A DNA stretch of 64,000 nucleotides from Microcoleus vaginatus WJT46-NPBG5 (GCA_019359355.1 JAHHHM010000027.1:1-64000), one strand, 5' to 3'; numbered from the stretch's first letter, positions 14,901 through 24,312 are shown. The notes: generated from the letters alone by a model not told the origin. Numbers and translations are program-made.

Positions 14901-16217
14901 TTAAACTCCTGCCTGTTTGCGCTTGGCAAGTAACTGCTGTAAGTAACGCATCTTTTCAGTTAAAATGCGAATGGCTTCCCGGTTCATCTCGGCATCAGCA
15001 GCGGCTTTCTGTAACTCCTCTATTTTTTCTATCACTCCATTGAGTGTTTCTTGAAGGTTTTTAATCACCAGTTGAGCTTTGCGTTCTTTCTCGGCTTGGA
15101 ATTGTGCTTTTTTCTGTTTGTCGCCTGTATCTAGTAAGTGGGATACACCCATGAATATACCTGTACCCAAAAGAACCGCAACACCAATGCCGGGAACCAT
15201 TCCCCCCACACCGACAAATGCACCTAATGCTGCTAATCCAGAGGTAATTCCTGCTGCACTTAATCCAATGACTGATCCGCAAAGATAAACGGCTGCAATG
15301 GGAATACCTACCGCAGATAAGCCGGCAGCCGCAGTTTTTATTGCATCCGCAGCTTGGTTATCATCTAAACCCCGAGCGCGGATTTTTTTCATTTCTTGGA
15401 TAAACTTTTCAATGGCTTTTACTTGTTCATTTGTTATCCGTAACTCCTGCTGTGCGAGTTGAATTGCTTTTTCCTCATTAGGATCAAGTTCATCATTAGC
15501 CCAAGCAGTGTCGATGAGGTTAACCATCAAGCTAAACCGAAGGTTTTCATCGGCACTTGATAGGGTTTTTAAGCACTCATGTAATGCCGGCGGCTCAATA
15601 ATATAGGATTGTATTAGGCGTTTTGCCGGCTCAGACATTCCCTCTAAATCCATAATTCCAAAGATGAGTTCCATCTCTTCTTTGTCGAGGGAACCGTCAG
15701 CAGAGGCAATTGCAAAAAGCGCACCATAAAAAGCTACGCGCTCACTTTCTGTTAATTTGGCAAAGTCTAAAGTTTGATTCGTCGATTTACCACTTTCATT
15801 AGCTATTTTTGCAGCGGATTGAGTTGCCCCTGATGCCGCACTGCTGATAACTTCTTTTGCCTTAAGGGCGGTTTTCGTTGCCGCTACCGTTGCCCCGGAT
15901 GCGCCGATGCTCATCGCTTCACCGGCTTTGGCTGCTGTCTCTGATGCCGCACTGCTGATAACTTCTTTTGTCTTAAGGGCGGTTTTCGCTACAGCTACAG
16001 TTGCCTCTGATGCGCCGGCGCTAATGGCTTCACCGGCTTTGGCTGCGGTTTTCGCTACAGCTACAGTTGCTTCTGATGCGCCGGCACTAATCGCTTCACC
16101 GGCTTTGGCTGCGGTTTCTGTTGCCGCTTGCGTTGCTTGTGCGGCAGCGTTACTAATTGTTTCTCCAAACCCTGTTGCTGTGTTTGTCAGGGATTTCCAA
16201 AAGTTTTGCTGTGTCAT
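14901..16217 (-). CDS. unknown protein: Ala-rich 22-residue repeats, TerB-like domain, glycine-rich membrane segment, coiled coil
   Basis: 438 residues. 1-34 is a head nearly identical to that of the next gene. 35-140 is built of 22-residue units (AAKAGEAISAGASEATVAVA twice, then ALKTKEVISSAAS types), encoded by near-exact 66-base repeats; they would form long amphipathic helices with lysines at the edge, as in apolipoproteins and synuclein. 157-275 is TerB-like: ALFAIASADGSLDKEEMELI and a second acidic NDELDPNEEKAI, a fold that binds metal or partner proteins in tellurite/stress systems. 298-362 is a Gly/Ala-rich hydrophobic stretch enough for two membrane passes. 375-435 is a coiled coil. 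Stop is one base from the next gene's start, so both are surely cotranslated. Function unknown. Confidence 0.75.
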   Translation of the reverse strand: MTQQNFWKSLTNTATGFGETISNAAAQATQAATETAAKAGEAISAGASEATVAVAKTAAKAGEAISAGASEATVAVAKTALKTKEVISSAASETAAKAGEAMSIGASGATVAATKTALKAKEVISSAASGATQSAAKIANESGKSTNQTLDFAKLTESERVAFYGALFAIASADGSLDKEEMELIFGIMDLEGMSEPAKRLIQSYIIEPPALHECLKTLSSADENLRFSLMVNLIDTAWANDELDPNEEKAIQLAQQELRITNEQVKAIEKFIQEMKKIRARGLDDNQAADAIKTAAAGLSAVGIPIAAVYLCGSVIGLSAAGITSGLAALGAFVGVGGMVPGIGVAVLLGTGIFMGVSHLLDTGDKQKKAQFQAEKERKAQLVIKNLQETLNGVIEKIEELQKAAADAEMNREAIRILTEKMRYLQQLLAKRKQAGV

Positions 16218-16412
16218 AAGTGGTAGAGGTAAAAAGTTAAAAATGTAACTAAATAAGTTAGCTCAGAGATTTAAGGATTCTATTTTTTTCATGCAAGGGA
16301 ATTTTGTCAGAAATTTTAGATTTCAGTAACTCATGCGAATTTCGTTGAAAGCCTCTTTAATTAAGAAAATGAGAATCCTTAAAGATAAAATCTGCTGGAA
16401 TTTATAGGGGTT

Positions 16413-17981
16413 TTATTCAGCCTCACTCTTAATTTCAATACCAAACTTATTGATAATAGTTTCTATGACTTGCGTTTCTTCTGGGGTTACGACTCCATCT
16501 AATTGAGCTATTTTTTGACATTGAGCGAGCAGTGGCACTGCAAAATCACTATTAATTTGAGCAAGCAAGGTTTCTAAGGAGGGGGGAGATTTAATGTTAG
16601 CCGTAATTGCTTCTAATGATGCAGGACTGAGATTCAAACTTTGCAGTTCTGGCAACAGTTCTTCCCCTGTTTTATCTGGATTGCCGGCTAAAAAAACATG
16701 AATCAAAGTTTGATCCATGATCACTTCTTGCGAGATTGCACCTTCTAAATATTTTTCAGTCTCAACTATCAGTTCTTGCGAGATCGCACCTTCTAAATAT
16801 TTCTCACCCTCAATCTGACAATCTCCAACAGTGCCTTGCAAAACTAATAAATTTTGCTGCTTGGCTTCATAAAAACGACAAGCCCCATATCCGAGTGCGT
16901 AAATCATTGCTGCATTCGTGCTTGCACCAATCATTGCCCCAGCCACCGGCACATTTCCCAGCCAGCCCAAACCGGCTTCAAGCGCTAAAGTTCCGCTCAC
17001 AGACAAAGTAAAGATTGTGAGAACTTCCGCTTTGCGAGCGCTCGATTGTAAATCTTGCCCATAAGCAGCCGCGATCTGATAAATCAATTCTGCTGAAAGA
17101 GCAGTCATCGCTGCCAAATCAACGCCTGCCATTGCCAGTGCTGCTCCCGGCACCAAGTTGCTAGCCAAACCTGAGCCGGCTGCAAGCACGGTTTTATCTA
17201 CCATCAAACGATGAGCAATCTTTCTTGGTTCTTCGTTAGGATACTGTTGCTGTAGGTTTCTGACTTCAGCTTCGGCTTTAGGAACATCCACTTTATCTAT
17301 GAAGCGAATTAGCCAATCAGTCGTTACGTTTTTAGCATTTTGAATGGTTTTTCCGGTAGCATCCCTAATAGGTGCAGCTGCATTTGTAGCTTTTTTCGCA
17401 ACAGTTTGACCGGCTTTGGATGCAGTGTTAGCGATTGCACCGCCAACTTCCGTCGCTTTCCCCACAACTGCTTTACCGGCAACAGAGGCAGCGCCGGCGA
17501 CGACTCCGCTTACTCCTAAAGATTTCCCAACGACGGCTTGACTTGCCTCTGATACGGCACTGCCAATGGCTTCACCAGCTTTGGCTGCTGTCTCTGTCGC
17601 CGCCACAGTTGCTCCTGATGCCGCACTGCTGAAAAATTCTTTTGCCTTGAGTGCAGTTTCCGTTGCCGCTACGGTTGCCCCTGATGCCCCACTGCTGATA
17701 GCTTCACCGGCTTTAGCTGCTGTTTTGGCTACAGCCATCGATGCTCCTGATGCAGCACTGCCAATGGCTTCGCCAGCTTTGGTGGCTGTGCCTGATGCCG
17801 CACTGCTAATGGCTTCGCCGGCTTTGGCTGCTGTGCCTGAGGCTGCACTGCTAATGGCTTCACCGGCTTTGGCTGCTGTATCTGTTGCCGCTTGTGTTGC
17901 TTGTGCGGCAGCGTTACTAATTGTTTCTCCAAACCCTGTTGCTGTTTTTGTCAGTGATTGCCAGAAATTTGACTGTGTCAT
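16413..17981 (-). CDS. unknown protein: Ala-rich repeats, EcsC-like domain, TerB-like tail
   Basis: 522 residues. The head (MTQSNFWQSLTKTATGFGET) matches the neighbour's with few changes. 35-210 carries Ala-rich units (TAAKAGEAISSAASG, ALKAKEFFSSAASGATVAAT). 222-375 resembles EcsC/DUF697 proteins: WLIRFIDKVDVPKAEAEV, then LVPGAALAMAGVDLAAMTAL with AELIYQIAAAYG, then GWLGNVPVAGAMIGAS, an alternation of helices and small-residue hydrophobic segments. A 16-residue duplication EKYLEGAISQELIVET lies at 393-423. The end (485-520, LLAQCQKIAQLDGVVTPEET) looks like one TerB helix pair. First gene of the leftward cluster, 195 bases before the next. Role unknown; membrane association likely. Confidence 0.75.
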   Translation of the reverse strand: MTQSNFWQSLTKTATGFGETISNAAAQATQAATDTAAKAGEAISSAASGTAAKAGEAISSAASGTATKAGEAIGSAASGASMAVAKTAAKAGEAISSGASGATVAATETALKAKEFFSSAASGATVAATETAAKAGEAIGSAVSEASQAVVGKSLGVSGVVAGAASVAGKAVVGKATEVGGAIANTASKAGQTVAKKATNAAAPIRDATGKTIQNAKNVTTDWLIRFIDKVDVPKAEAEVRNLQQQYPNEEPRKIAHRLMVDKTVLAAGSGLASNLVPGAALAMAGVDLAAMTALSAELIYQIAAAYGQDLQSSARKAEVLTIFTLSVSGTLALEAGLGWLGNVPVAGAMIGASTNAAMIYALGYGACRFYEAKQQNLLVLQGTVGDCQIEGEKYLEGAISQELIVETEKYLEGAISQEVIMDQTLIHVFLAGNPDKTGEELLPELQSLNLSPASLEAITANIKSPPSLETLLAQINSDFAVPLLAQCQKIAQLDGVVTPEETQVIETIINKFGIEIKSEAE

Positions 17982-18209
17982 AAAAAGAGCATATAACCTG
18001 GGATTTGCTTACAGGGTAACCCTTTGGAGGTTGGCAAATAATCCGTATTTTCCGCAACTTTTTAGTCAATTAGACGTTTACCCTACCGCTATGCTTGCGC
18101 TTTTCTTCACATAACGTAGCAAAGTCCCATTCTAGTAAAAACCGGCACCCTTCCCACTTCAAAAGATGCCGGTATACAAATCGCTTTAAATATTGCAGCA
18201 ATTAAAAAT

Positions 18210-18866
18210 TCATGCTTCCGGTTCAATTCCCGCCGCTCTTAACTGCGCGGCTAATCGTTCCGCTCGTTGTTGCGCCAACTCCTTTTGCTGTCGTTCCTGC
18301 TCTCGTTGCTGATATAACTCCAGATAATCAACAAACTTTTCCCCATTTGGTGCGTAGAGTTCCAACCCCTCATCATTCAACTCAAACCGCACCCCCAAAC
18401 GTGGAGAAACCCAGCCGCTCATTGGATCAATAACATCTAATAATCCTTCCGTGCGCCGCCATCCCCTCAAATCTTTATCTGCTGGATCGTATAAATAATA
18501 TTCTTCGACTCCGTAACGGTTATAAAACACTAACTTTTTATCCATCTTTGTCTGACTGTCGCTTTCTGATCGCACTTCAAAGATGACTTGGGGGGCGATA
18601 TTTTCTTCTTGCCATTGTCTATAAGATTTCCGCTCGCTTTTGCCTCTTCCAAACACGACCATTACATCCGGGGCTTGGCAGATGTTGGAATTTCCCTCTA
18701 CCGGATACCAAAATAAATCGCCGGCTACGAATACATTTGGATCATCTTTAAAGATTGCGTCACAGCCGCCCTTAATTTGAGTAATCCATCTGTACTGAAT
18801 TGTACTATCTGCCATCGGTTGACCGTCACTGGATGGGTAAATGATTTGTTCCGTTATAAGTTGCAT
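18210..18866 (-). CDS. Uma2-family (DUF820) nuclease-fold protein
   Basis: 218 residues. The core is the PD-(D/E)xK-like fold of the Uma2 family, very expanded in cyanobacteria: a first acid in QAPDVMVVFGRGKSERKSYR, then the catalytic strand PQVIFEVRSESDSQTKMDKK and the closing YNRYGVEEYYLYDP. Motif spacing is normal and key residues (D in PDV, E in FEV, K after the D) are present. The C-terminus (185-215) is a Gln/Arg-rich helix, common in the family. Uma2 genes are often linked to mobile DNA but their biological role is not established. It follows the repeat-protein cluster in the same direction, with 228 bases between, so linkage is possible but unproven. Confidence 0.9.
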   Translation of the reverse strand: MQLITEQIIYPSSDGQPMADSTIQYRWITQIKGGCDAIFKDDPNVFVAGDLFWYPVEGNSNICQAPDVMVVFGRGKSERKSYRQWQEENIAPQVIFEVRSESDSQTKMDKKLVFYNRYGVEEYYLYDPADKDLRGWRRTEGLLDVIDPMSGWVSPRLGVRFELNDEGLELYAPNGEKFVDYLELYQQREQERQQKELAQQRAERLAAQLRAAGIEPEA

Positions 18867-19061
18867 GGTGGGAGCCTCTGACTAAGCTAATCTTGGCTTT
18901 TTTAATCTGAACTCTGCTACTTCAATATTTTTTTAATCACCCATCCTTAATATAACTGATTAAAAATATTGAGATTAAACTTTATTTTTAATTTAACAAA
19001 TTCTTGCTACAGTAAAATTATTATATTCAAGAATATTAAACCGGCATTGTTGTAAAAACTC

Positions 19062-20078
19062 GTGACCGATAATCTCCCGTCCTTACAAGTTCAAGATATT
19101 GGAGAGCAGGGACTCTTAAAACGATTGCACAAATTCTGTCCTCCAGATATGGTGGGGGATGATGCGGCGGTCATGAATTTGTTACCGGCACAACAGTTAG
19201 TAATCACAACCGATATGTTGGTGGATGGCGTTCATTTTAGCAATCTAACAACGTCTCCAGAAGATGCCGGCTGGCGTGCTGCTGCAGCTAATTTATCGGA
19301 TCTTGCAGCAATGGGAGCACAACCGGCAGGAATTACGGTGGGTTTAGGCATCACCGGCACCACCCCCGTCAGTTGGGTTGAAAGACTTTATCAAGGAATG
19401 CAAAGCTGCCTGCAACAGCACAACACCCCCATCGTCGGCGGCGATATTGTCCGTTCCCCGATGATTACGCTCTCGATCACCGCCTTTGGTCAAGCTTACC
19501 CGAATCGGATCATCCGCCGGTGTGCAGCTCAACCTGGAGATGTCATTGTCGTCACCGGCTTTCACGGAGCCTCCCGTGCCGGTTTAGAATTATTACTGCA
19601 TCCAGAATTTGGTCAAAATCTGGGTTCGGCTGAGCGAGACAGCCTCACACTCGCTCACCAACGCCCCAAACCCAGATTAGATGTATTGCCGCTGCTTTGG
19701 GAAATTTTTGATCAAGAATCTCCAATCCCTGTAGCCGGCATGGATAGCAGCGATGGATTAGCAGACGCTATCGTGCAAATCTGTCAAGCCAGTGCAGTGG
19801 GAGCGAAAATTGAACGCAATAGCATTCCCATCCCGCCGGCACTCAATCAACTCGTGCCGGCAGATCGCGCCTTAGAATGGGCATTATATGGCGGAGAAGA
19901 CTTTGAACTCGTGCTTTGCTTGCCGGCAGCCATTGCTCAGAAATTGGTCAATCAATTGGGTGCCGGTGCAGCTATCGTCGGAAAAATTTCTTCACACGCT
20001 GGTGTTTGGCTAACAGACAAGGCCGGTATTTATCCCGATCAACAACTAGCTCTCAGCCAAGGATTTCAACATTTCTAA
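19062..20078 (+). CDS. thiL: thiamine-monophosphate kinase
   Basis: 338 residues; phosphorylates thiamine monophosphate to thiamine diphosphate using ATP, the last step of vitamin B1 coenzyme synthesis. Landmarks of the PurM/ThiL fold: LLKRLHKF, MVGDDAAVM, ITTDMLVDGVHF, AAANLSDLAAMGAQPAGI, the loop VGGDIVRSP, GMDSSDGLADAI, and WALYGGEDFELVLCLP. Length normal. The start is a GTG at 19062, since the ATG choices would remove conserved head residues. No TPP riboswitch was seen upstream. Convergent with gap2, with a strong hairpin between. Confidence 0.97.
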   Translation: MTDNLPSLQVQDIGEQGLLKRLHKFCPPDMVGDDAAVMNLLPAQQLVITTDMLVDGVHFSNLTTSPEDAGWRAAAANLSDLAAMGAQPAGITVGLGITGTTPVSWVERLYQGMQSCLQQHNTPIVGGDIVRSPMITLSITAFGQAYPNRIIRRCAAQPGDVIVVTGFHGASRAGLELLLHPEFGQNLGSAERDSLTLAHQRPKPRLDVLPLLWEIFDQESPIPVAGMDSSDGLADAIVQICQASAVGAKIERNSIPIPPALNQLVPADRALEWALYGGEDFELVLCLPAAIAQKLVNQLGAGAAIVGKISSHAGVWLTDKAGIYPDQQLALSQGFQHF

Positions 20079-20097
20079 TTTTAGATTTTTACGAACC

Positions 20098-20141
20098 CAG
20101 ATAAACGAAAACGCAGATTTAGAAATATCTGCGTTTATCTG
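20098..20141. terminator. two-state hairpin between thiL and gap2
   Basis: CAGATAAACG (20098-20107) pairs perfectly with CGTTTATCTG (20132-20141), and AACGCAGAT (20110-20118) pairs with ATCTGCGTT (20127-20135); the two stems overlap by four bases and cannot both form fully. The sequence belongs to the CAGATAAACGCAGAT interspersed repeat family of cyanobacteria. It lies between convergent genes and can end both transcripts. Confidence 0.65.
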
Positions 20142-20235
20142 CGGACGTAGGTGGAACTTGAATGACGAGCGTAGCACATTCCAGTTTCACCTACGGAATC
20201 AACGGTTTAAAAATTTAAATCCGACATCCAACTTC

Positions 20236-21252
20236 CTAAGCAACCCACTTCTGAGCGACCAATTCAGCCAGATCGACAACCCGTTGGCTGTAACCCCACT
20301 CGTTGTCATACCAGGCAATAACCTTCACCATGTCGCCATCCATAACCATTGTCAAGCTAGCATCCACGATGGAAGAAGCATCATTCCCCTTATAGTCACA
20401 AGAAACTAGGGGGAGATCGCTGTATTCCAAAATGCCTTTGAGTTGACCTTGTGCCGCGTGTTGCAGCGCTTCATTGACTTCTTCAGCGAAGGTTCTTTTT
20501 TCAACCTGAGCCACCAAATCCACAACCGATACGTTCGGTGTTGGCACTCGCAGAGCAATCCCATTGAGCCTGCCCTTCATTTCTGGAATCACCAAAGCAA
20601 CCGCTTTCGCAGCGCCGGTGGTGGTGGGCACAATGTTCATTGCCGCAGCTCGTGCACGTCGCACATCCCGGTGGCTAGCATCTAGCAGCCGCTGATCCCC
20701 GGTATAGCTGTGGGTGGTAGTCATCGTACCTTTGATAATATTGAAGTTCTCGTGCAACACCTTGACCACGGGTGCCAAGCAGTTGGTTGTACAGCTGGCA
20801 TTGCTCAGAACATTGAACTTGTCATGTTCGTATTCGTTGTCATTAACGCCCATCACATAGGTGCCGATGTCTGAGCCTTTCCCCGGCGCTGTGATCAGTA
20901 CCTTTTTAGCTCCAGCTTCTATGTGTTTTGAAGCACCGGCATTGTCAATAAACACGCCAGTCGCTTCAATGATCAAGTCAATTCCCCATTCAGCCCAGGG
21001 CAAGTTTAAAGGGTTGCGATCTGATACACATTTAACTGTATGACCGTTGACGGTAATGGAGTTGTCATCGGCACTAATATCGGCGTCCAACTTGCCCAAC
21101 ATCGTGTCGTATTTCAGCAAGTGAGCGTTGGTTTTTGGGTCAGAAGTGTCGTTGATAGCAACGACCTCAAGTTGGCTGTTGGTTCTGCCAATCCAGCAGC
21201 GCATGAAGTTACGTCCGATGCGTCCAAACCCGTTGATCGCGACTCTAATCAC
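20236..21252 (-). CDS. gap2: glyceraldehyde-3-phosphate dehydrogenase, Gap2 (photosynthetic) type
   Basis: 338 residues. Reversible NAD(P)-linked reduction of 1,3-bisphosphoglycerate, used in the Calvin cycle and gluconeogenesis. Head [17 protein letters not shown] is the Rossmann loop. [20 protein letters not shown] is the Gap2 signature; Thr-Ser after NDT replaces the bulky acidic pattern of strictly NAD-dependent Gap1 and permits NADPH use. The active-site Cys154 is in [12 protein letters not shown]; the phosphate site is in [20 protein letters not shown]. Unlike plant GapB there is no CP12-like redox tail. The upstream region 21253-21567 (315 bases) must contain its promoter; no clear boxes were recognised there. 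Confidence 0.97.
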   Translation of the reverse strand: MIRVAINGFGRIGRNFMRCWIGRTNSQLEVVAINDTSDPKTNAHLLKYDTMLGKLDADISADDNSITVNGHTVKCVSDRNPLNLPWAEWGIDLIIEATGVFIDNAGASKHIEAGAKKVLITAPGKGSDIGTYVMGVNDNEYEHDKFNVLSNASCTTNCLAPVVKVLHENFNIIKGTMTTTHSYTGDQRLLDASHRDVRRARAAAMNIVPTTTGAAKAVALVIPEMKGRLNGIALRVPTPNVSVVDLVAQVEKRTFAEEVNEALQHAAQGQLKGILEYSDLPLVSCDYKGNDASSIVDASLTMVMDGDMVKVIAWYDNEWGYSQRVVDLAELVAQKWVA

Positions 21253-21567
21253 TGCGTCTTGCCCCTTTGTTTTCTTAATAGATACCTAGTTCGCCCCAGC
21301 CTATATTTTGGGACTTGGTGTTGAAGATACCACAAAATAGTACCGTCTATGCTCTCCATCTTTTTAAAGAAGAAGTGGCCGGTTTTGGCGTGGCTAGGGC
21401 GCACAGCTCATAGCGATTTTTGCTCACCGGCACTCCCAGCCGGCCCCACCCAGATCAATGCATTTTTAGCGGCTATGAATTTTTCACTATAAAAAATTAC
21501 TTAAGCGTAATCAATAGATAGACCGAATTTACATCAGTAATGCTTGGTATATTATCCGAATGAATGA

Positions 21568-22275
21568 TTAACGATCATCTTCAGACTGATAAAGGTTTTC
21601 CGCTTCAATGTAAATTCTGACGGCTTCCGGCACTAAGTAACGGATTGAGCGCTGTTCGCGGCAAAACTGGCGAATCAAACTTGACGAAACTGCCACCAAA
21701 GGCGATTGCAGAACTTGCCAGCGCACCGGCATAGACGCGCTAGGCAGATGGTTGGCCACCTGTTGGCAAAGGATCTGAGTCTCCAAGTAAATGTCATCGC
21801 TCCAGCCGGTCTCACCGACCTCTCCAGCAGCACGCCCTCGCAGCAGTCGGGGTGCCACCAACCACTCAACAGACGCAGCTAGAATGTCCCGGCAGTGCCA
21901 TTTGGGCAGTGTTTGGAAGGCGTCCGCCCCAACAATCCAGTACCATTGAATCCCTGGATAGAGTTCCTGAAGCTCAATAAAAGTTTGGATAGCATACGAA
22001 GAGCCGGTGCGATTAATTTCTACAGGCGAAACAACAAACGCCGGATTATCTGCGATTGCCTGCCGCACCATTTCCAAGCGACGCTCAAACTCAACCAACG
22101 CTCGTGAAGATTTATGGGGAGGGTAGCGAGTGGGGACCCAAATCACCCGATCAAGATCCACCTGAATCGAGGCAGTCTGGGCGATTAACAGATGCCCTAA
22201 ATGAACCGGATCGAAGGTGCCGCCAAAAACCGCGACTTTCTGCCTACCTAAACCATCACAACAACCCTTCATCAC
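21568..22275 (-). CDS. nadD: nicotinate-nucleotide adenylyltransferase
   Basis: 235 residues. Transfers AMP from ATP to nicotinate mononucleotide in NAD synthesis. The nucleotidyl transferase signature VFGGTFDPVHLGHLLIA is near residue 16, with the HxGH motif. Also visible: WVPTRYPPHKSS, YWIVGADAFQTLPKW, and the second ATP motif as SSSLIRQFCREQRSIRYLVP, followed by VRIYIEAENLY. An insertion of about 20 residues (RLLRGRAAGEVGETGWSDD) lies before the last third. MurC lies divergently across 456 bases. Confidence 0.95.
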   Translation of the reverse strand: MMKGCCDGLGRQKVAVFGGTFDPVHLGHLLIAQTASIQVDLDRVIWVPTRYPPHKSSRALVEFERRLEMVRQAIADNPAFVVSPVEINRTGSSYAIQTFIELQELYPGIQWYWIVGADAFQTLPKWHCRDILAASVEWLVAPRLLRGRAAGEVGETGWSDDIYLETQILCQQVANHLPSASMPVRWQVLQSPLVAVSSSLIRQFCREQRSIRYLVPEAVRIYIEAENLYQSEDDR

Positions 22276-22731
22276 CGCAGTCTCGAACGCTGGATTTCGC
22301 CAAAGCGTTTGATAAATATAGCCATATGCCCTCCCTGTGCCGAAAATAACCTCTAGATTGCCGGCTCGTCCGGATACCTCTCAAATAGCCAGATTTATAA
22401 CTCTAGTAGCGCTGATATCTGACAGTTGTTTCTCAGAAGCCACCAATACCGCTTTTGAAGAAATCCGAGTTCCTGATTGCTGATGCGATTGGCATCAGTG
22501 TTTTTTCAGGAAATGCTAGGACAACAGATGTAAATTAAACAGTCAAGATCAATACACTCGCTATAGAGAAATGAGCGTCTAAGAGCTAGACCATCTGTGC
22601 CCTCATTGCTCTGAGGTGAGAAACGAAACTTTGGGACTTCTCTAAATCTATCCCGGGTTGTATCGGGAAAAAGGAATTCCTGATATGATATCGCGTGTTA
22701 TTGGCGTGGTGTGGTGTGTAAGGAGCTAAAA
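22276..22731. other. divergent intergenic region nadD/murC
   Basis: 456 bases without a supported gene. It should hold both promoters. The right end has GATATGATATCG (22682-22693), and AAGGAG (22719-22724) just before the murC ATG. No repeat or RNA was recognised. Confidence 0.4.
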
Positions 22732-24312
22732 ATGCTGAGTTCTGTAGATTTCAGCGGCAAGCCATTCCATTTCATCGGAATCGGCGGAATAGGAATGTCA
22801 GCCCTCGCTTATATTCTAGCTAAGCGTCAGCTGCCCGTATATGGCTCGGATCTTAAATCTAGCCATATTACTCAGCGGTTGCAGGAAACTGGCGCTCATA
22901 TTTTTTGGCGTCAAGACGCAAGTAATTTAGAATTTTTTCAGCCGGCAAGCGATCAAACTGGAGCAACGTTTGCACCTGCCGGTGTGAGCGAGAGTTCTAA
23001 GCAGGGCGCGGCAGCAGCAACCACAACGCTGGAAAGCACATCAAAGGTTGGCAAGCCCCCGGCAAACTTACCCCAAGTGATCTGCTCAACAGCAATTCAC
23101 TCAGGCAACGCCGAATATCAAGCGGCGATTGACTTGGGGTGTGCGATTTTCCACCGATCAGATTTACTGGCAGCCCTGATCAAAGAGTACCAAAGCATTG
23201 CTGTAGCCGGCACCCACGGTAAAACAACAACGAGTAGCTTGATCGGGTACGTGCTGATGCAGGCCGGTTTAGATCCAACCATCGTGGTGGGCGGAGAAGT
23301 CAAAGCCTGGGAAGGCAACGCCCGACTGGGAGAAGGGCCGTATTTAGTTGCAGAAGCAGACGAATCAGACGGTTCTCTCGTCAAGCTTTCAGCCCAAATC
23401 GGCGTTGTGACAAATATCGAACTCGATCACCCAGATCACTACGCCAGCCTCGATGAAGTGATAGCCACCTTCAAAATTTTTGAGGGGCGCTGCCAAACCT
23501 TAGTGGGCTGTATTGACTGCCCCACGGTAAGAGATAGCCTGAAACCAAAAATTAGCTATAGCTTAGAGCCAGAGACAGGAGCTGACTATACCGTTGATTG
23601 TATTGCCACCCGCGCAGATGGCACCACGGCCAGAGTGTGGGAACGCGGAGAAATCTTGGGACAGCTGAACTTGAAATTGCTAGGCCGGCATAACCTCAGC
23701 AACGCCCTGGCAGCGGTCGCAGTTGGTCGGTTGTTAGGCTTAGACTTTGCCGCGATCGCCAGTGCGGTCGCCACGTTTGAAGGCGCACGGCGTCGTTTTG
23801 AAGTTCGAGGCGAACACAACGACATTTTATTTGTCGATGACTACGCCCACCACCCCAGCGAACTCCGCGTCACCCTAGCAGCAGCGAGTCTGCGAGCAAA
23901 GGATCGCGAAGCCAGTTCCACCAAAAACCATAATGGCAAATCGAACGGACGGGTTGTGGCGATCTTTCAACCCCACCGCTACAGCCGCACCCTCACCTTC
24001 CTGCAAGAATTCGCTCAGTCTTTTAGCGATGCCGATATCGTTGTTCTTACGAATATCTATAGCGCCGGTGAACCCGACTTAGGGCAAGTGAGCGGTCAGC
24101 AAGTTGCCGATTTAATTGCCACTTACCATCATCAGGTGCACTATCAACCGTCTTTACAGTCAGTTTGTGCGTTTCTCACAGAAACGCTCCTCCCTGGCGA
24201 CGTTGCCTTATTTCTAGGAGCGGGTAATCTAAATCAGATCATTCCAGAGGTCATGACTTTTTATGAAAAGTCAGAGCAGGAACGGTCTCACGAAGCGCAC
24301 CGTCGGGCCTGA
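22732..24312 (+). CDS. murC: UDP-N-acetylmuramate--L-alanine ligase
   Basis: 526 residues from ATG 22732 (AAGGAG 7 bases before; open to 22711). Adds L-alanine to UDP-MurNAc, the first step of the peptidoglycan stem peptide, in the cytosol. Domain 1: FHFIGIGGIGMSALAYILA. ATP loop AVAGTHGKTTTSSL (157-170). Metal/substrate motifs VAEADESDGSLVKL and NIELDHPDHY. C-terminal domain: ARRRFEVRGE, VDDYAHHPSELRVTL, FQPHRYSRT. An unusual Ala/Ser/Thr-rich insertion lies at about 71-113 between the first domain and VICSTAIHSGN, and another short one (SSTKNHNGKSN) before FQPHR. Followed by murB 104 bases later. Confidence 0.97.
   Translation: MLSSVDFSGKPFHFIGIGGIGMSALAYILAKRQLPVYGSDLKSSHITQRLQETGAHIFWRQDASNLEFFQPASDQTGATFAPAGVSESSKQGAAAATTTLESTSKVGKPPANLPQVICSTAIHSGNAEYQAAIDLGCAIFHRSDLLAALIKEYQSIAVAGTHGKTTTSSLIGYVLMQAGLDPTIVVGGEVKAWEGNARLGEGPYLVAEADESDGSLVKLSAQIGVVTNIELDHPDHYASLDEVIATFKIFEGRCQTLVGCIDCPTVRDSLKPKISYSLEPETGADYTVDCIATRADGTTARVWERGEILGQLNLKLLGRHNLSNALAAVAVGRLLGLDFAAIASAVATFEGARRRFEVRGEHNDILFVDDYAHHPSELRVTLAAASLRAKDREASSTKNHNGKSNGRVVAIFQPHRYSRTLTFLQEFAQSFSDADIVVLTNIYSAGEPDLGQVSGQQVADLIATYHHQVHYQPSLQSVCAFLTETLLPGDVALFLGAGNLNQIIPEVMTFYEKSEQERSHEAHRRA

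Noticed and set aside
15907-18114. Long rightward frames opposite the repeat proteins
   Set aside because: They are shadows created by the repetitive Ala codons on the coding strand.
18210-18866. Uma2 gene as fourth member of the repeat-protein module
   Set aside because: 228 bases separate it and the family is scattered widely in cyanobacteria, so linkage cannot be claimed.
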